Below, piece after piece: positions 41,463 through 50,475 of a stretch of DNA of 64,000 nt. How positions within the stretch are numbered: the first letter of the stretch is position 1; each line of letters starts with the position of its first letter. The notes under the pieces are model-generated. The model was not told the origin of the DNA. It searched no databases and saw only the letters and a program-made list of their open reading frames with translations. The DNA comes from Litorilituus sediminis. GTDB taxonomy: Bacteria; Pseudomonadota; Gammaproteobacteria; Enterobacterales; Alteromonadaceae. The stretch is taken from assembly GCF_004295665.1 (NCBI RefSeq), contig NZ_CP034759.1, forward strand, positions 1,364,001 to 1,428,000, in the 5' to 3' direction. The position numbers were made by a program, and so were the translations under genes.

Positions 41463-44400
41463 TTACTTACGGCGGCGAAGTGCAGCCAATGGTAATAACA
41501 ATAATGCTAACCAACCTGTTGAACCACCAGAAGATTTCTTGGCAGGTTCTACTGGAGCTGGTACATCATTTACTGTTACCGTAGCAGTTTTCACTACAGA
41601 ATCAGTACCATCAGAAACAGTAACACTAAACTCCAATGTTGTCGCTGCAGATACTTGCGGCGCTGTAAAGCTTAATTCAGCAGTATCTGAACCAGTTAAA
41701 GCCACACCACTTGTTGATGTTTCAGCCCAAGTATAGGTTAATTCATCACCGTTTGGATCTGATGCTTCTACAGATAAAGTAACACTACTACCTTCAGTAA
41801 CAGTTTGTTCACTTACCGCGACATCAACATATGGTAAACGGTTATCACAAGCGACGCTATCACCAGCAATAACATCTGATAAAATACTGGTTTGAATATT
41901 GGTAAATGTCATATCATCAATGTACCAACCTGAAGCAAAACCAAATACTGGCTCAGGTACATACGCTGAATCTGTGGCAATACGGAAACGGAACTCTACT
42001 TGGTTACCATTTAATGACTCACCAAAGTTGATAGTTTCCCAGCCATAGTTAACACCAGAGAACATAGCACGATCAGCAATAGCCGCTTCTGTCTCCTCTA
42101 GACCTGTCTCTGTATAGCCATCGCCTAGGAATTGACCACCCATTTCGGTTACGTCAGCCCAGTCACCACCATTAACACGTACTTCTACTACAGCGCCGTC
42201 ATAACCACTTTCAATGTTATATAAGTGCCAGAAACTAATGGTATATTCACCGTCATAGCCAACAGACATAGGACGCGTTTGATAAGCAACATCTGAGGTG
42301 AAGCTGTTACCTGTTGCTGCAATCATACCATCAGTAGCATCCCATTGATCTAAGCCCCATGTACCTTTAGCCATATCGCCGCCAATGATAATGTTTTCGG
42401 CATAGTCGTTCAGACGAGAATATGAGTTAAAGTCATCAGTTTGCGAAGTACCAACTAATTCACGCTCTTCAAAGTCAATATTAGTTACTGTAGCTAGCAT
42501 GTACTCTTCTGCAACCATGCCATCTTCAAGATCTGGTACAAACTTAAGTACTAACTGATCACCAGTGCCTGATTCATTTAAAGTAAACTCAATTGGCGCA
42601 CTCGTAGCAGTATCAAACATAGCTACATCACCAATTGTCACTTTACCTTCGTTAGCAAAAGTCACATCGTGGCCACTTTCAACAACTACAGTACCAGTTA
42701 AGCCAGTAAGTGCTGAGCTACCAGCATTTTTCACACTAAAGCTAACAGTACCCGTTTCACCTTTATCTAAAATATTATCGTTTGTACAGTAACCAGAAGT
42801 TAAACCTTCATAATTTGTATCAAGCATATGACTAGTTACAGCATAGGTATCTAGCTCAGTTTTATAAGATTCGATAGCACCTGCATGATCCACAGCATTA
42901 CGAGCTGGAGATTCAGCACCTAAGCCCATACCACGCTTAGCAAATGCTGCTAACATTAACTTGTAATCTTCAGGATCATTTGCATAAGCTGCTGCTAAAA
43001 TAGCATCACGACCTTCGGTGAACGTTGGTGCCATTGGCATCATCTTATAGCCAGCTACTAAGTAATCTTTCATTAAGCTCTTAGCTTCTGCAAAAGTATG
43101 ACGTTCATCATTTGCCATTGCTACAAATGATTCCCATAACATGTTACCCCAAATTGAACCTGGCGCATGTACCTCTTCAGGGTATAAGCCGATGTCTTCA
43201 AATGTTGACGGGTTAATTTCCATATCTGTTGAGTAAGGGTATGGACGAATACCATTTACAAAGCTAGATACATAAGTAATCGCGCCGTAGCCACCTGCGT
43301 AGTTCTCATTGCCTGCAACTTGATTATCAGCTTCATCAGAAGCAAGTAATAATGCATGGAAGTCACCGAAACCTTCACCCATTGAACGGGCTTGTACGCT
43401 ACTTAAACCAGCACCATTACCTACTAAACGGTTACTAATATAGTGACCCCATTCGTGAGCAACAATTGCGTTATCCCATGAACTATCTTTAAATACACGA
43501 GATAAATCGTTTTTAAACAACTTCACAGATACTGTTTCATCAGCATCAAGTAAAGCATAGATATCTGCACCAGCATTTTGAGAAACCATCATACTTGGAA
43601 TGGTAATATCAGGGTTCTCACCTCCCATAGTAATGACATCATCACCATCTTTGTTATTGGCAATGATCACACCAATGGCACCCACTTCTTGGGCATGCAT
43701 CACTTTATCAACGAAAGCACATGAACCACGATCAATAACCGCGATCTTACCAGCGATATCTGCGCCGTTGATTGCCGGCTCACAGCCATCATTTACAGTC
43801 TCAGTACCATCATCTAATCGCACCAAAGTCCCAGTAATGTCGAAAACAGCAGGTCCAAATCCAGCAAAACCTACATGCGCTAAAGAGCCAAGCTCTGCAT
43901 GTGATGATACTGTCACGCCATAATCAACACCATTAACCGCTTGCGTAGTTTCCCACAGGTACATTTGCATACGTGGTGAGCCACCATCTGCAGGCGTTGA
44001 CATATTAGCATTATTAAAGCCTGAGTTATCTTGTACTTCAACATTTAGTGCATCACCTTCGACACCACCACGATCATAGTTTAACTCTTGCGCGTTACCA
44101 GCTGCTTCATCAAAACCATGATCATAATAATCATCATGTAAATAGTTGGCTAAGTAGAATAAGTTAACAATTGCGGCTTTACGGTTATTCAGTGAATATT
44201 CCGCTTCATCTTCGTTATATTTATAATCAAAGGTATTGGCACTGGTGATTTCAGCCATATAGTCGCCATTAGTAAAACCTTGTGGAGCGATTGCATCAAC
44301 ATAGGCGGTCACATTGTTACCTTTAGTCATTGTTGCATCATCTGCCAACCAAGGATCCATTGTACTAATTGGGCCATGGGCAAGAGATACCATAGGTGCA

Positions 44401-45404
44401 TCCATGTAATCAGCCGTTAAGAAAGCTGCTGGATCACTGCCAGCTGGTGCTGGCATAACGTTACCGTGAGGACCATCCCAAGGTTTACCATTTTCTTCGG
44501 CATAAACACGGTAGCTAAAGTCTGCAGCATGACTTGATAAATTCTTCTTAAATAAAACTTCACCCGTTGCTGCTGAAACAACATAACCGTACATTTCAGA
44601 GTCGCGACTATCAATATCACCAGTTTCAACTTCTACATAGTGCGCAGAAACTAACTTATTTTTGTGTTCAAAAAATACTTTTTTCGCACGAGGTTCGCCA
44701 AGAATGATTTTATCTTTAGCTGTATTAGTTACCGAAAATCTTTCGTATTTATCGCCTTTAATGTCAGACTTTGCTGTTAAAGTAACTGAGTTGCTATCAC
44801 CGCCCATATCAGCAAATACAGCATTAATTGAGGTAATAGAGCTACCAAATTCAGCTTGAGCGTTTTTTAATGAACTCGCGGCTGACTTAGCAACATGACT
44901 ATTTACAAAGTAACCAGAAGAAGCAACTAAATTAAAGTTGCGATCCATCATAATATTGTATTCACGGTTAAATACTTCAACGCCTGCTATTTCTTGCTTA
45001 TATTTAGCAATTTTAGCACCACGACCTAAATCGTGAATTTGAGCAAGTACAGGCTTAGCCAGACTTGTATCAGCATCTTTAAGACCCGTTAACTGTTTCA
45101 TGTAATAGTCGGCAGCGTATTCATTTTGATGCTGTACAGAAAGCGCCCTTACATTGGGTGCAGATGTCCCTTTACTAGCCCACTGAAAAGTATTTGTACC
45201 TAATTGAGCATCATATTGATTTCTCATCCCATTAATGGTTGGCTGTTGATTTTGCTTTTTAGCAAAAGTATTAACAGGCATTTTTACTTTTGCTGGAGCA
45301 TCTAAACCGTATGCTTGATTAAAGTTGGCAGCGACACTTCCTAGTGCTGTAACAGACAGGGCTGCACCAACAAAATTGGCAACCATTGTTCTTTTCATTT
45401 TCAT
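41463..45404 (-). CDS. Large secreted M36 (fungalysin-type) metalloprotease with GlyGly-CTERM sorting tail
   Basis: 1313 residues. Signal peptide (1-25); FTP/propeptide region (about 100-290); zinc site H650-E-W-G-H654 with the downstream Glu677 in GEGFGDF, the M36 form. A PA domain is inserted at about 480-620 (AGKIAVIDRGSCAFVDKV). After the catalytic domain follow beta-sandwich regions and a PKD/cadherin-like repeat (about 1190-1275, DPNGDELTYTW). The tail SSGGSTGW, a hydrophobic segment, then RRRK is a GlyGly-CTERM signal, which rhombosortase cleaves. The likely role is extracellular protein degradation. Confidence 0.9.
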   Translation of the reverse strand: MKMKRTMVANFVGAALSVTALGSVAANFNQAYGLDAPAKVKMPVNTFAKKQNQQPTINGMRNQYDAQLGTNTFQWASKGTSAPNVRALSVQHQNEYAADYYMKQLTGLKDADTSLAKPVLAQIHDLGRGAKIAKYKQEIAGVEVFNREYNIMMDRNFNLVASSGYFVNSHVAKSAASSLKNAQAEFGSSITSINAVFADMGGDSNSVTLTAKSDIKGDKYERFSVTNTAKDKIILGEPRAKKVFFEHKNKLVSAHYVEVETGDIDSRDSEMYGYVVSAATGEVLFKKNLSSHAADFSYRVYAEENGKPWDGPHGNVMPAPAGSDPAAFLTADYMDAPMVSLAHGPISTMDPWLADDATMTKGNNVTAYVDAIAPQGFTNGDYMAEITSANTFDYKYNEDEAEYSLNNRKAAIVNLFYLANYLHDDYYDHGFDEAAGNAQELNYDRGGVEGDALNVEVQDNSGFNNANMSTPADGGSPRMQMYLWETTQAVNGVDYGVTVSSHAELGSLAHVGFAGFGPAVFDITGTLVRLDDGTETVNDGCEPAINGADIAGKIAVIDRGSCAFVDKVMHAQEVGAIGVIIANNKDGDDVITMGGENPDITIPSMMVSQNAGADIYALLDADETVSVKLFKNDLSRVFKDSSWDNAIVAHEWGHYISNRLVGNGAGLSSVQARSMGEGFGDFHALLLASDEADNQVAGNENYAGGYGAITYVSSFVNGIRPYPYSTDMEINPSTFEDIGLYPEEVHAPGSIWGNMLWESFVAMANDERHTFAEAKSLMKDYLVAGYKMMPMAPTFTEGRDAILAAAYANDPEDYKLMLAAFAKRGMGLGAESPARNAVDHAGAIESYKTELDTYAVTSHMLDTNYEGLTSGYCTNDNILDKGETGTVSFSVKNAGSSALTGLTGTVVVESGHDVTFANEGKVTIGDVAMFDTATSAPIEFTLNESGTGDQLVLKFVPDLEDGMVAEEYMLATVTNIDFEERELVGTSQTDDFNSYSRLNDYAENIIIGGDMAKGTWGLDQWDATDGMIAATGNSFTSDVAYQTRPMSVGYDGEYTISFWHLYNIESGYDGAVVEVRVNGGDWADVTEMGGQFLGDGYTETGLEETEAAIADRAMFSGVNYGWETINFGESLNGNQVEFRFRIATDSAYVPEPVFGFASGWYIDDMTFTNIQTSILSDVIAGDSVACDNRLPYVDVAVSEQTVTEGSSVTLSVEASDPNGDELTYTWAETSTSGVALTGSDTAELSFTAPQVSAATTLEFSVTVSDGTDSVVKTATVTVNDVPAPVEPAKKSSGGSTGWLALLLLPLAALRRRK

Positions 45405-45833
45405 GGAGATTCCTCTTTATAGTTATAACTTCAATATTTATGCAGACTTACATCTGTCTTATTATTTTAATGATATTAACCAAGCATTCAGCCTATACCA
45501 AAAAGCCATGACAAAACAAGTAATAAACAGCTTTTTTACAGATTTTTTACATCAATGCATATGGCACAGTGTAAATATAATGTTGCAAAAACAATTAATT
45601 CAAATAAAATCAAAAAGATACAAAATTTAAAATTACAACAAAAACCATGCAGAACGCATAAATGTAGGTTTGAATACAGTCAAATTTTCATAATTGAAAC
45701 GATTTTGTTAACGAGTAGCTAACAAGATAAAGGATGGATAAAACAGTAAAGAGCTTAAGAAAAATAGACTCTCAAGCTCAATAAAAGAAAAAAGAAATGA
45801 ATAGTTAGCAAACCAGCATGAATACTTATGGAG
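45405..45833. other. Gene-free stretch between the M36 and DUF3010 genes
   Basis: AT-rich, with no gene seen on either strand. It holds the upstream region of the M36 protease gene (minus). The inverted repeat TTGTTA/TAACAA around 45706-45727 is weak. I see nothing else. Confidence 0.5.
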
Positions 45834-46262
45834 TTAGTGCAAACTTTCTAAATAAGCAAAGACACTATTAAATGCCTGCTCTTGATATTGTTTTAAGCCA
45901 GTATCACGAAAGTCGATATCAATTTCCGTACGGTTTAGCTCTTTTTTAATAAAGCTTGCTGATAAAATTTCAACTGCCAAGTTAGGAATTAATTGAATTG
46001 CCGCTTCAAGCTTAAAACTCACAGGGCCACCTGCAAATTTTCCTTTCAGCGCTCTGCCCTTAATCACAACATGTGTCACTTGGTAATCTTCCATCAATTT
46101 AGCAAAAGTAAATTGAAACTTTCTCACTTGCTCAGCATCCGCCGCATCCGCTAGCGATATTTTTTGTACTCGTGTACGAGGAATATCATACAAACCATTT
46201 TCACGCGACATAATACAAATAATTGCATCATTGCCTTTTAATTCAACACCACATACTTTCAT
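45834..46262 (-). CDS. DUF3010 family protein
   Basis: 142 residues, no signal peptide, compact alpha/beta protein: MKVCGVELKGNDAIICIM at the start and HVVIKGRALKGKFAGGPVSFK in the middle. It resembles the DUF3010 family, conserved in marine gammaproteobacteria with no known function. The start and GKF-GGP block match. It is a single gene that diverges from the SDR gene. Confidence 0.75.
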   Translation of the reverse strand: MKVCGVELKGNDAIICIMSRENGLYDIPRTRVQKISLADAADAEQVRKFQFTFAKLMEDYQVTHVVIKGRALKGKFAGGPVSFKLEAAIQLIPNLAVEILSASFIKKELNRTEIDIDFRDTGLKQYQEQAFNSVFAYLESLH

Positions 46263-46392
46263 GAAAAAACCTCAATTATTAAATTACCGCCATTATACAC
46301 GCAAATACTCTTGTAAAGTAAATGGAAGTTACGCTGTCACCTAGGTATGATAACGAGCATAACCTATGACAAAATGATAAAAATTAAAACTT

Positions 46393-47118
46393 ATGACAAA
46401 AGTATGTGTGATCACTGGCGGTAGCTCAGGCATCGGCTTAAGCGTAGCGACATTATTTGTGCAACAAGGCTATCAAGTATACAACTTAGATATATCGCCT
46501 TCTGATGTTGGTAAATTTTGCTCATGTGATATCACTGATACTCAACAAGTTAGCCAAGTTATTAATACGATTGCCAAACAAGGTCCTATTGATGTACTGG
46601 TTTCAAACGCAGGCATTCACTTCTCGGCAACAATTGAAGATACTAGCGAAGCTGATTTTGATAAAGTTTTTAATATCAACGTAAAAGGTGCATACGCTGC
46701 AGTTAAGGCCGTATTACCAAGTATGAAAGCCCAGAACAAAGGTGCAATAATACTTATGTCGTCAGATCAAGCCATTATAGGCAAACAAAACTCTTTTGCT
46801 TACAACCTAAGTAAAGCGGCCTTGGCTTCCATGGCAAAAACCACAGCCCTTGATTACGCCAGTTTTAATATCACCGCCAATGCCGTATGCCCAGGTACAA
46901 TTGAAACTCCGCTTTATCATAAAGCCATTGACGCTTACTGTGCTAAATCAGGCGCCGACAAAGCTCAAGTTCATAGTGAAGAAGAAAAGCTACAACCACT
47001 GAATCGTTTGGGGCAGCCAGAAGAAGTCGCTGAATTGGTACTTTTCTTAGCATCAGACAAAGCACGCTTTATTACCGGTAGTTTGCAAGTTATTGATGGC
47101 GGTTATACAGCGCAATAA
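46393..47118 (+). CDS. Short-chain dehydrogenase/reductase, probably sugar-acid linked
   Basis: 241 residues, classical SDR. NAD(P) motif TGGSSGIG (8-15), NAGI (72-75), catalytic Ser123/124, Tyr137 and Lys141. The D32 after the second beta strand (YNLD) suggests NAD(H) rather than NADP(H). Next gene is an L-fuconolactonase-like amidohydrolase, 13 bases later. Together with the convergent dehydratase and aldolase this suggests oxidation of an aldose, or of a keto-deoxy acid, in a non-phosphorylative sugar pathway. The substrate is not known. Confidence 0.85.
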   Translation: MTKVCVITGGSSGIGLSVATLFVQQGYQVYNLDISPSDVGKFCSCDITDTQQVSQVINTIAKQGPIDVLVSNAGIHFSATIEDTSEADFDKVFNINVKGAYAAVKAVLPSMKAQNKGAIILMSSDQAIIGKQNSFAYNLSKAALASMAKTTALDYASFNITANAVCPGTIETPLYHKAIDAYCAKSGADKAQVHSEEEKLQPLNRLGQPEEVAELVLFLASDKARFITGSLQVIDGGYTAQ

Positions 47119-47131
47119 CCGAGTTTTTATT

Positions 47132-48034
47132 ATGAAGATTATCGACCCACATCTGCACCTGTTTGCTTTAAGCCAGGGTAAATATCATTGGCTAAAAGAT
47201 GAAAACCCGCCGTTTTGGCCTGATAAAGACAAAATTAATCGCAGTTTTGACGAAACAGATATAACCCTAAGTCAGGATTTATCGTTGCAAGGTTTTGTTC
47301 ACATTGAAGCAGGCTTTGATAACGAAAAGCCTTGGCGAGAATTAAGTTATCTTGAATCAAGCTGTCAATTAGCATTTCGCAGCATTGCAGGCATTAACTT
47401 GCTTGATAGCCAAGTCGAGTTTGCGCAATCATTAGAAAAATTAAGCACGCAATCGAGCTTTATTGGTGTTCGTCATATTCTAGATGAGCAAGCGCTATCG
47501 ATACTTAAAAATGACTTAGCACAAGCTAACTTTACTCAATTAAACAATTACAGTCGCCAGAATAAGCTCATTTTTGAAAGCCAGCTAAATATTGCCGACA
47601 CACCAGCTTGTGAGCTACTTTTTCAATTAATAAGTAAGCAAGTAGATACCTTGTTTATTATTAACCATATGGGCTTTCCTGCGCTAAATAGCAAAAGCTC
47701 TGCTTGGCAACACTGGCATAAAAATCTAACCCAGTTAGCCTGCTTGCCTAATATCGCGATTAAGTGCTCAGGCTGGGAAATGATTAATCGTAACTATTCA
47801 TCTCATTGGGTGGAGCAATGCCTCAATACTTGTCTAGAAGCGTTTACAACAAAGCGTGTTATGTTAGCGAGTAATTTTCCTTTGTGTTTATTTAGTCAGC
47901 AAAGCTATCAAAGTTACTGGCAAGAACTCATCGGCTCTAAAGCAATACAAGCTTTATCGATAAATGAAAAAAGCGCATTATCTTATGACAATGCGCTTTC
48001 TAATTATCAAATAGCAATAACGGAAAATAATTAG
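47132..48034 (+). CDS. Amidohydrolase-family lactonase (COG3618/L-fuconolactonase-like)
   Basis: 300 residues from MKIIDPHLHLF, with the metal-site H7-L-H9. The region IINHMGFP takes the place of the family's DHxGxP block, with the Asp replaced. MLASNFPLC corresponds to the SNFP motif near the C-terminus, which usually supplies the catalytic Asp (SNWPVD) but reads LC here. These two changes make catalytic competence uncertain. Homologues hydrolyse L-fucono- or other aldono-lactones. An in-frame ATG 13 codons upstream overlaps the SDR gene. It ends 4 bases from the convergent dehydratase gene. Confidence 0.75.
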   Translation: MKIIDPHLHLFALSQGKYHWLKDENPPFWPDKDKINRSFDETDITLSQDLSLQGFVHIEAGFDNEKPWRELSYLESSCQLAFRSIAGINLLDSQVEFAQSLEKLSTQSSFIGVRHILDEQALSILKNDLAQANFTQLNNYSRQNKLIFESQLNIADTPACELLFQLISKQVDTLFIINHMGFPALNSKSSAWQHWHKNLTQLACLPNIAIKCSGWEMINRNYSSHWVEQCLNTCLEAFTTKRVMLASNFPLCLFSQQSYQSYWQELIGSKAIQALSINEKSALSYDNALSNYQIAITENN

Positions 48035-48038
48035 CGGG

Positions 48039-49214
48039 CTATTTAACCACTACGAAAGGTGACTTTTTAACGACTTCATCATTTAGCTCAATGCCTAAGC
48101 CTGGCACTTCTGTTACTTCAAAAAAGCCATTCACAGGTTGAGGATCTTGAATACATAACTCTCTATTCCACGACTTAATCGCATAAGTGTGATGCTCATG
48201 AATTAAAAAGTTTGGAATCGCTGTTTCTAAATGTAATGAAGCAGCTGTCGCCACAGGGCCACCACAAACATGCGCTTGTACCCGAATATCATACACATCA
48301 GCGTAATCACACACCTTTTTAGCTTCAGTAAAGCCGCCACATAAACCAACATCAGGCTGCAATACGTCAATGCTTTGCGATTCAAAATAAGGACGAACAT
48401 CCCAGCGATGATAAAGGCGTTCACCGCCAGCAATAGGTACATTAACGTTATCAGAAACTTTCTTATGTACCGCAGAGTTTAAGTAATTAACCGGCTCTTC
48501 ATACATCATGCAGCCAACTTCTTCGATAACCTTACCCATTTGAATAGCAGAAGCGGCGCCCATCAATGAGTGCGATTCAAAAATAATATCGACATCTTCA
48601 CCAACCGCATCACGAATAGCTCTTAATCTATCGCCAAATAGGCGCATTTGTGGCTTGGTAAACAATTTAGTTCGATCAAAGGATGAGCTACCATCTTTGT
48701 TATAAACAATCGGATCAACTTTCACCGCGTCATACCCTTCAGCGACCGCTTTTAGCGCAGCTTCAGCATATTCTTGCGGCTCAATCAGCTTTTTGCACTC
48801 CTTATCCCAATCAAACTGAAGCTGACTGGCATAGGTTCTTAATTTGTCGTTAACTTTACCGCCAAGTAATTGATAAACAGGCACACCTAATGCTTTTGCT
48901 TTAATATCCCAAAGCGCTGTATCAATAGCACTCATCGCGGCATATAGCACAGGGCCGCCACCTAAGCCCCAAAAACTTTCTCGTAGCATACGTGACCAAA
49001 GCAGCTCAGTATTAAACGGGTTAAAGCCAATCAATACCGCTTCACTGATTTCTTTAATCATTGCCGCGGCTGCGCTGTGTCCCCAGTCATAAGCTAAGCC
49101 AGCTTCACCAACCCCAGTAATGCCCTCATCGGTGTACACACGAACAAAAACAGGGTTCCACGGTGGACGCTCTGGGCAATGAATATCAAAAATTTCTACA
49201 TGAGTTACTTTCAT
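48039..49214 (-). CDS. Enolase-superfamily (mandelate racemase/GalD-like) sugar-acid dehydratase
   Basis: 391 residues. N-terminal lid domain, then barrel. Metal ligands E213 (in E213-S-H215), E239 or E240, and E265. A His-Asp dyad is likely (D288 in QPDVG, H315 in QAHVCGG). The ligand-x-His pattern resembles galactonate and mannonate dehydratases, in which that His is the acid, and K165-V-D167 replaces the KxK base motif of mandelate racemase. Thus a syn-dehydration of an aldonate is likely; the substrate is unknown. It is expressed with the upstream aldolase gene (32-base gap). Good AGAGAG ribosome site. Confidence 0.78.
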   Translation of the reverse strand: MKVTHVEIFDIHCPERPPWNPVFVRVYTDEGITGVGEAGLAYDWGHSAAAAMIKEISEAVLIGFNPFNTELLWSRMLRESFWGLGGGPVLYAAMSAIDTALWDIKAKALGVPVYQLLGGKVNDKLRTYASQLQFDWDKECKKLIEPQEYAEAALKAVAEGYDAVKVDPIVYNKDGSSSFDRTKLFTKPQMRLFGDRLRAIRDAVGEDVDIIFESHSLMGAASAIQMGKVIEEVGCMMYEEPVNYLNSAVHKKVSDNVNVPIAGGERLYHRWDVRPYFESQSIDVLQPDVGLCGGFTEAKKVCDYADVYDIRVQAHVCGGPVATAASLHLETAIPNFLIHEHHTYAIKSWNRELCIQDPQPVNGFFEVTEVPGLGIELNDEVVKKSPFVVVK

Positions 49215-49246
49215 TTTTTCTCTCTGAAACTAGTAAAATAGGTACA

Positions 49247-50017
49247 TTATTGGGCAAAGGTTGGATCATTTCGAAATACGCGACGAACCATAGCTGGCCA
49301 AGCTTTTTGTCCGCCGGTTTCACCACTGTGAACGATAGCGGCTTGCGCCTTAATACCATCAATAATACTTTGCGGAGCATAAACAGGATCCATACCTGTT
49401 GCCATCACTTGTAATTGCACCTGGCACGCACGAGTTAAGTCATACATATGCATAAAAGCATCACCTATGGTTTTGCCCATAGTTAATGCGCCATGATTTC
49501 TCAGCAACATAAAATTGGCATTACCCAAGTCATTTTGTAGGCGCAGTTTTTCATCTGCGTTAACCGCTAAGCCTTCATAATCATGGTAACTCATCGACGC
49601 TAATGCAAACATTGAGTATTGACTTAAACGCAATAAGCCTTCTTGTGTACTGGCAACGGCTATGGTCTCATTGGTGTGCACATGCAGTGCGCACATATCT
49701 TCATGCCTTGCTTCATGCACAGCACTGTGAATAGTAAAGCCAGCTGGGTTTATCTCAAACGGGCAATCTGGGTCAATAATATTGCCATCAATATCAATTT
49801 TAACGAGATTTGACGCGGTTATTTCTTCAAACGCTAAACCAAATGCATTAATAAGTATGTGCTCAGTACCAGGAATACGTGCTGAAATATGGGTATGAAT
49901 TAGGTCATCCCAACCATGCATTTGTAATAATCGATAACAAGCGGCTAAATCAACTCTCACCTGCCACTCTTGTGCTGACACCTTATTTTTTAAATCTACC
50001 TGAGGTAACTGATACAT
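49247..50017 (-). CDS. Class II aldolase/adducin-family protein
   Basis: 256 residues from the ATG at 50015-50017, preceded by AAAGAG; an in-frame GTG two codons upstream is a less likely start. Zinc ligands H112-V-H114 and H175 (LRNHGALTMG) are in the positions of fuculose-phosphate aldolase relatives. HTHISARIPG near 41-50 is the adducin-type phosphate-loop region. Related enzymes cleave sugar or keto-acid substrates, or are decarboxylases. Here it sits beside a dehydratase, suggesting a downstream cleavage step. The substrate is unknown. Confidence 0.78.
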   Translation of the reverse strand: MYQLPQVDLKNKVSAQEWQVRVDLAACYRLLQMHGWDDLIHTHISARIPGTEHILINAFGLAFEEITASNLVKIDIDGNIIDPDCPFEINPAGFTIHSAVHEARHEDMCALHVHTNETIAVASTQEGLLRLSQYSMFALASMSYHDYEGLAVNADEKLRLQNDLGNANFMLLRNHGALTMGKTIGDAFMHMYDLTRACQVQLQVMATGMDPVYAPQSIIDGIKAQAAIVHSGETGGQKAWPAMVRRVFRNDPTFAQ

Positions 50018-50100
50018 ATTCACTCTTTAGTTATCTTTTGGTTAAGTTATTTTTAGTTAAGTTATCGTGTGATAAATCATTTTTATTGCTGATAATACTA

Positions 50101-50274
50101 CTACAGCATACCTTTTATGATGGCAGTGATAAAAATAACAAACACTAACACCACCGCAATTTTACTGTAACTTGCTTGTTGTTTAGCCGTCATCGGCTTA
50201 CCAAAACGCTCTCCTAAAAACACCATGATAAAAACAGCAACGAACACGCCAGCCAAAATAGCTAATAACGCCAT
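50101..50274 (-). CDS. 57-residue membrane protein
   Basis: Start ATG at 50272-50274 with AGGAA eight bases upstream, stop TAG at 50101. Two hydrophobic segments (about residues 2-20 and 37-55) flank a short basic loop (ERFGKPMTAKQQASYSK). Composition and ribosome site suggest a real gene. No family recognised. It lies upstream of the aldolase gene (84 bases), on the same strand. Confidence 0.65.
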   Translation of the reverse strand: MALLAILAGVFVAVFIMVFLGERFGKPMTAKQQASYSKIAVVLVFVIFITAIIKGML

Positions 50275-50475
50275 ATAATATTCCTAAACAAAACAGTTAG
50301 CTTTGCTAAAACAATATAGTAAGTGAGTTGCTAATGCATTAGTTAAATCAAATTTGCATATCTTAAGTCTATATTTAAGGACACATTAGCAAGCAGTTAT
50401 TTTTTGAAGAAAATTCACTTAATTATCAAAATCTATTAACATTAGCCTTAGTAACCGCTATCGCCAATATTTAAC

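Noticed and set aside
45325-45630. A 101-codon plus-strand frame at the start of the M36 gene
   Set aside because: It lies antisense to the M36 signal peptide and runs into AT-rich intergenic DNA without a ribosome site or recognisable domain.
46393-50017. Naming the cluster an L-fucose or L-rhamnose pathway
   Set aside because: The general enzyme types fit, but the dehydratase site is of GalD/ManD type, the amidohydrolase motifs are altered, and no uptake or sugar-specific gene is adjacent. No substrate can be assigned.
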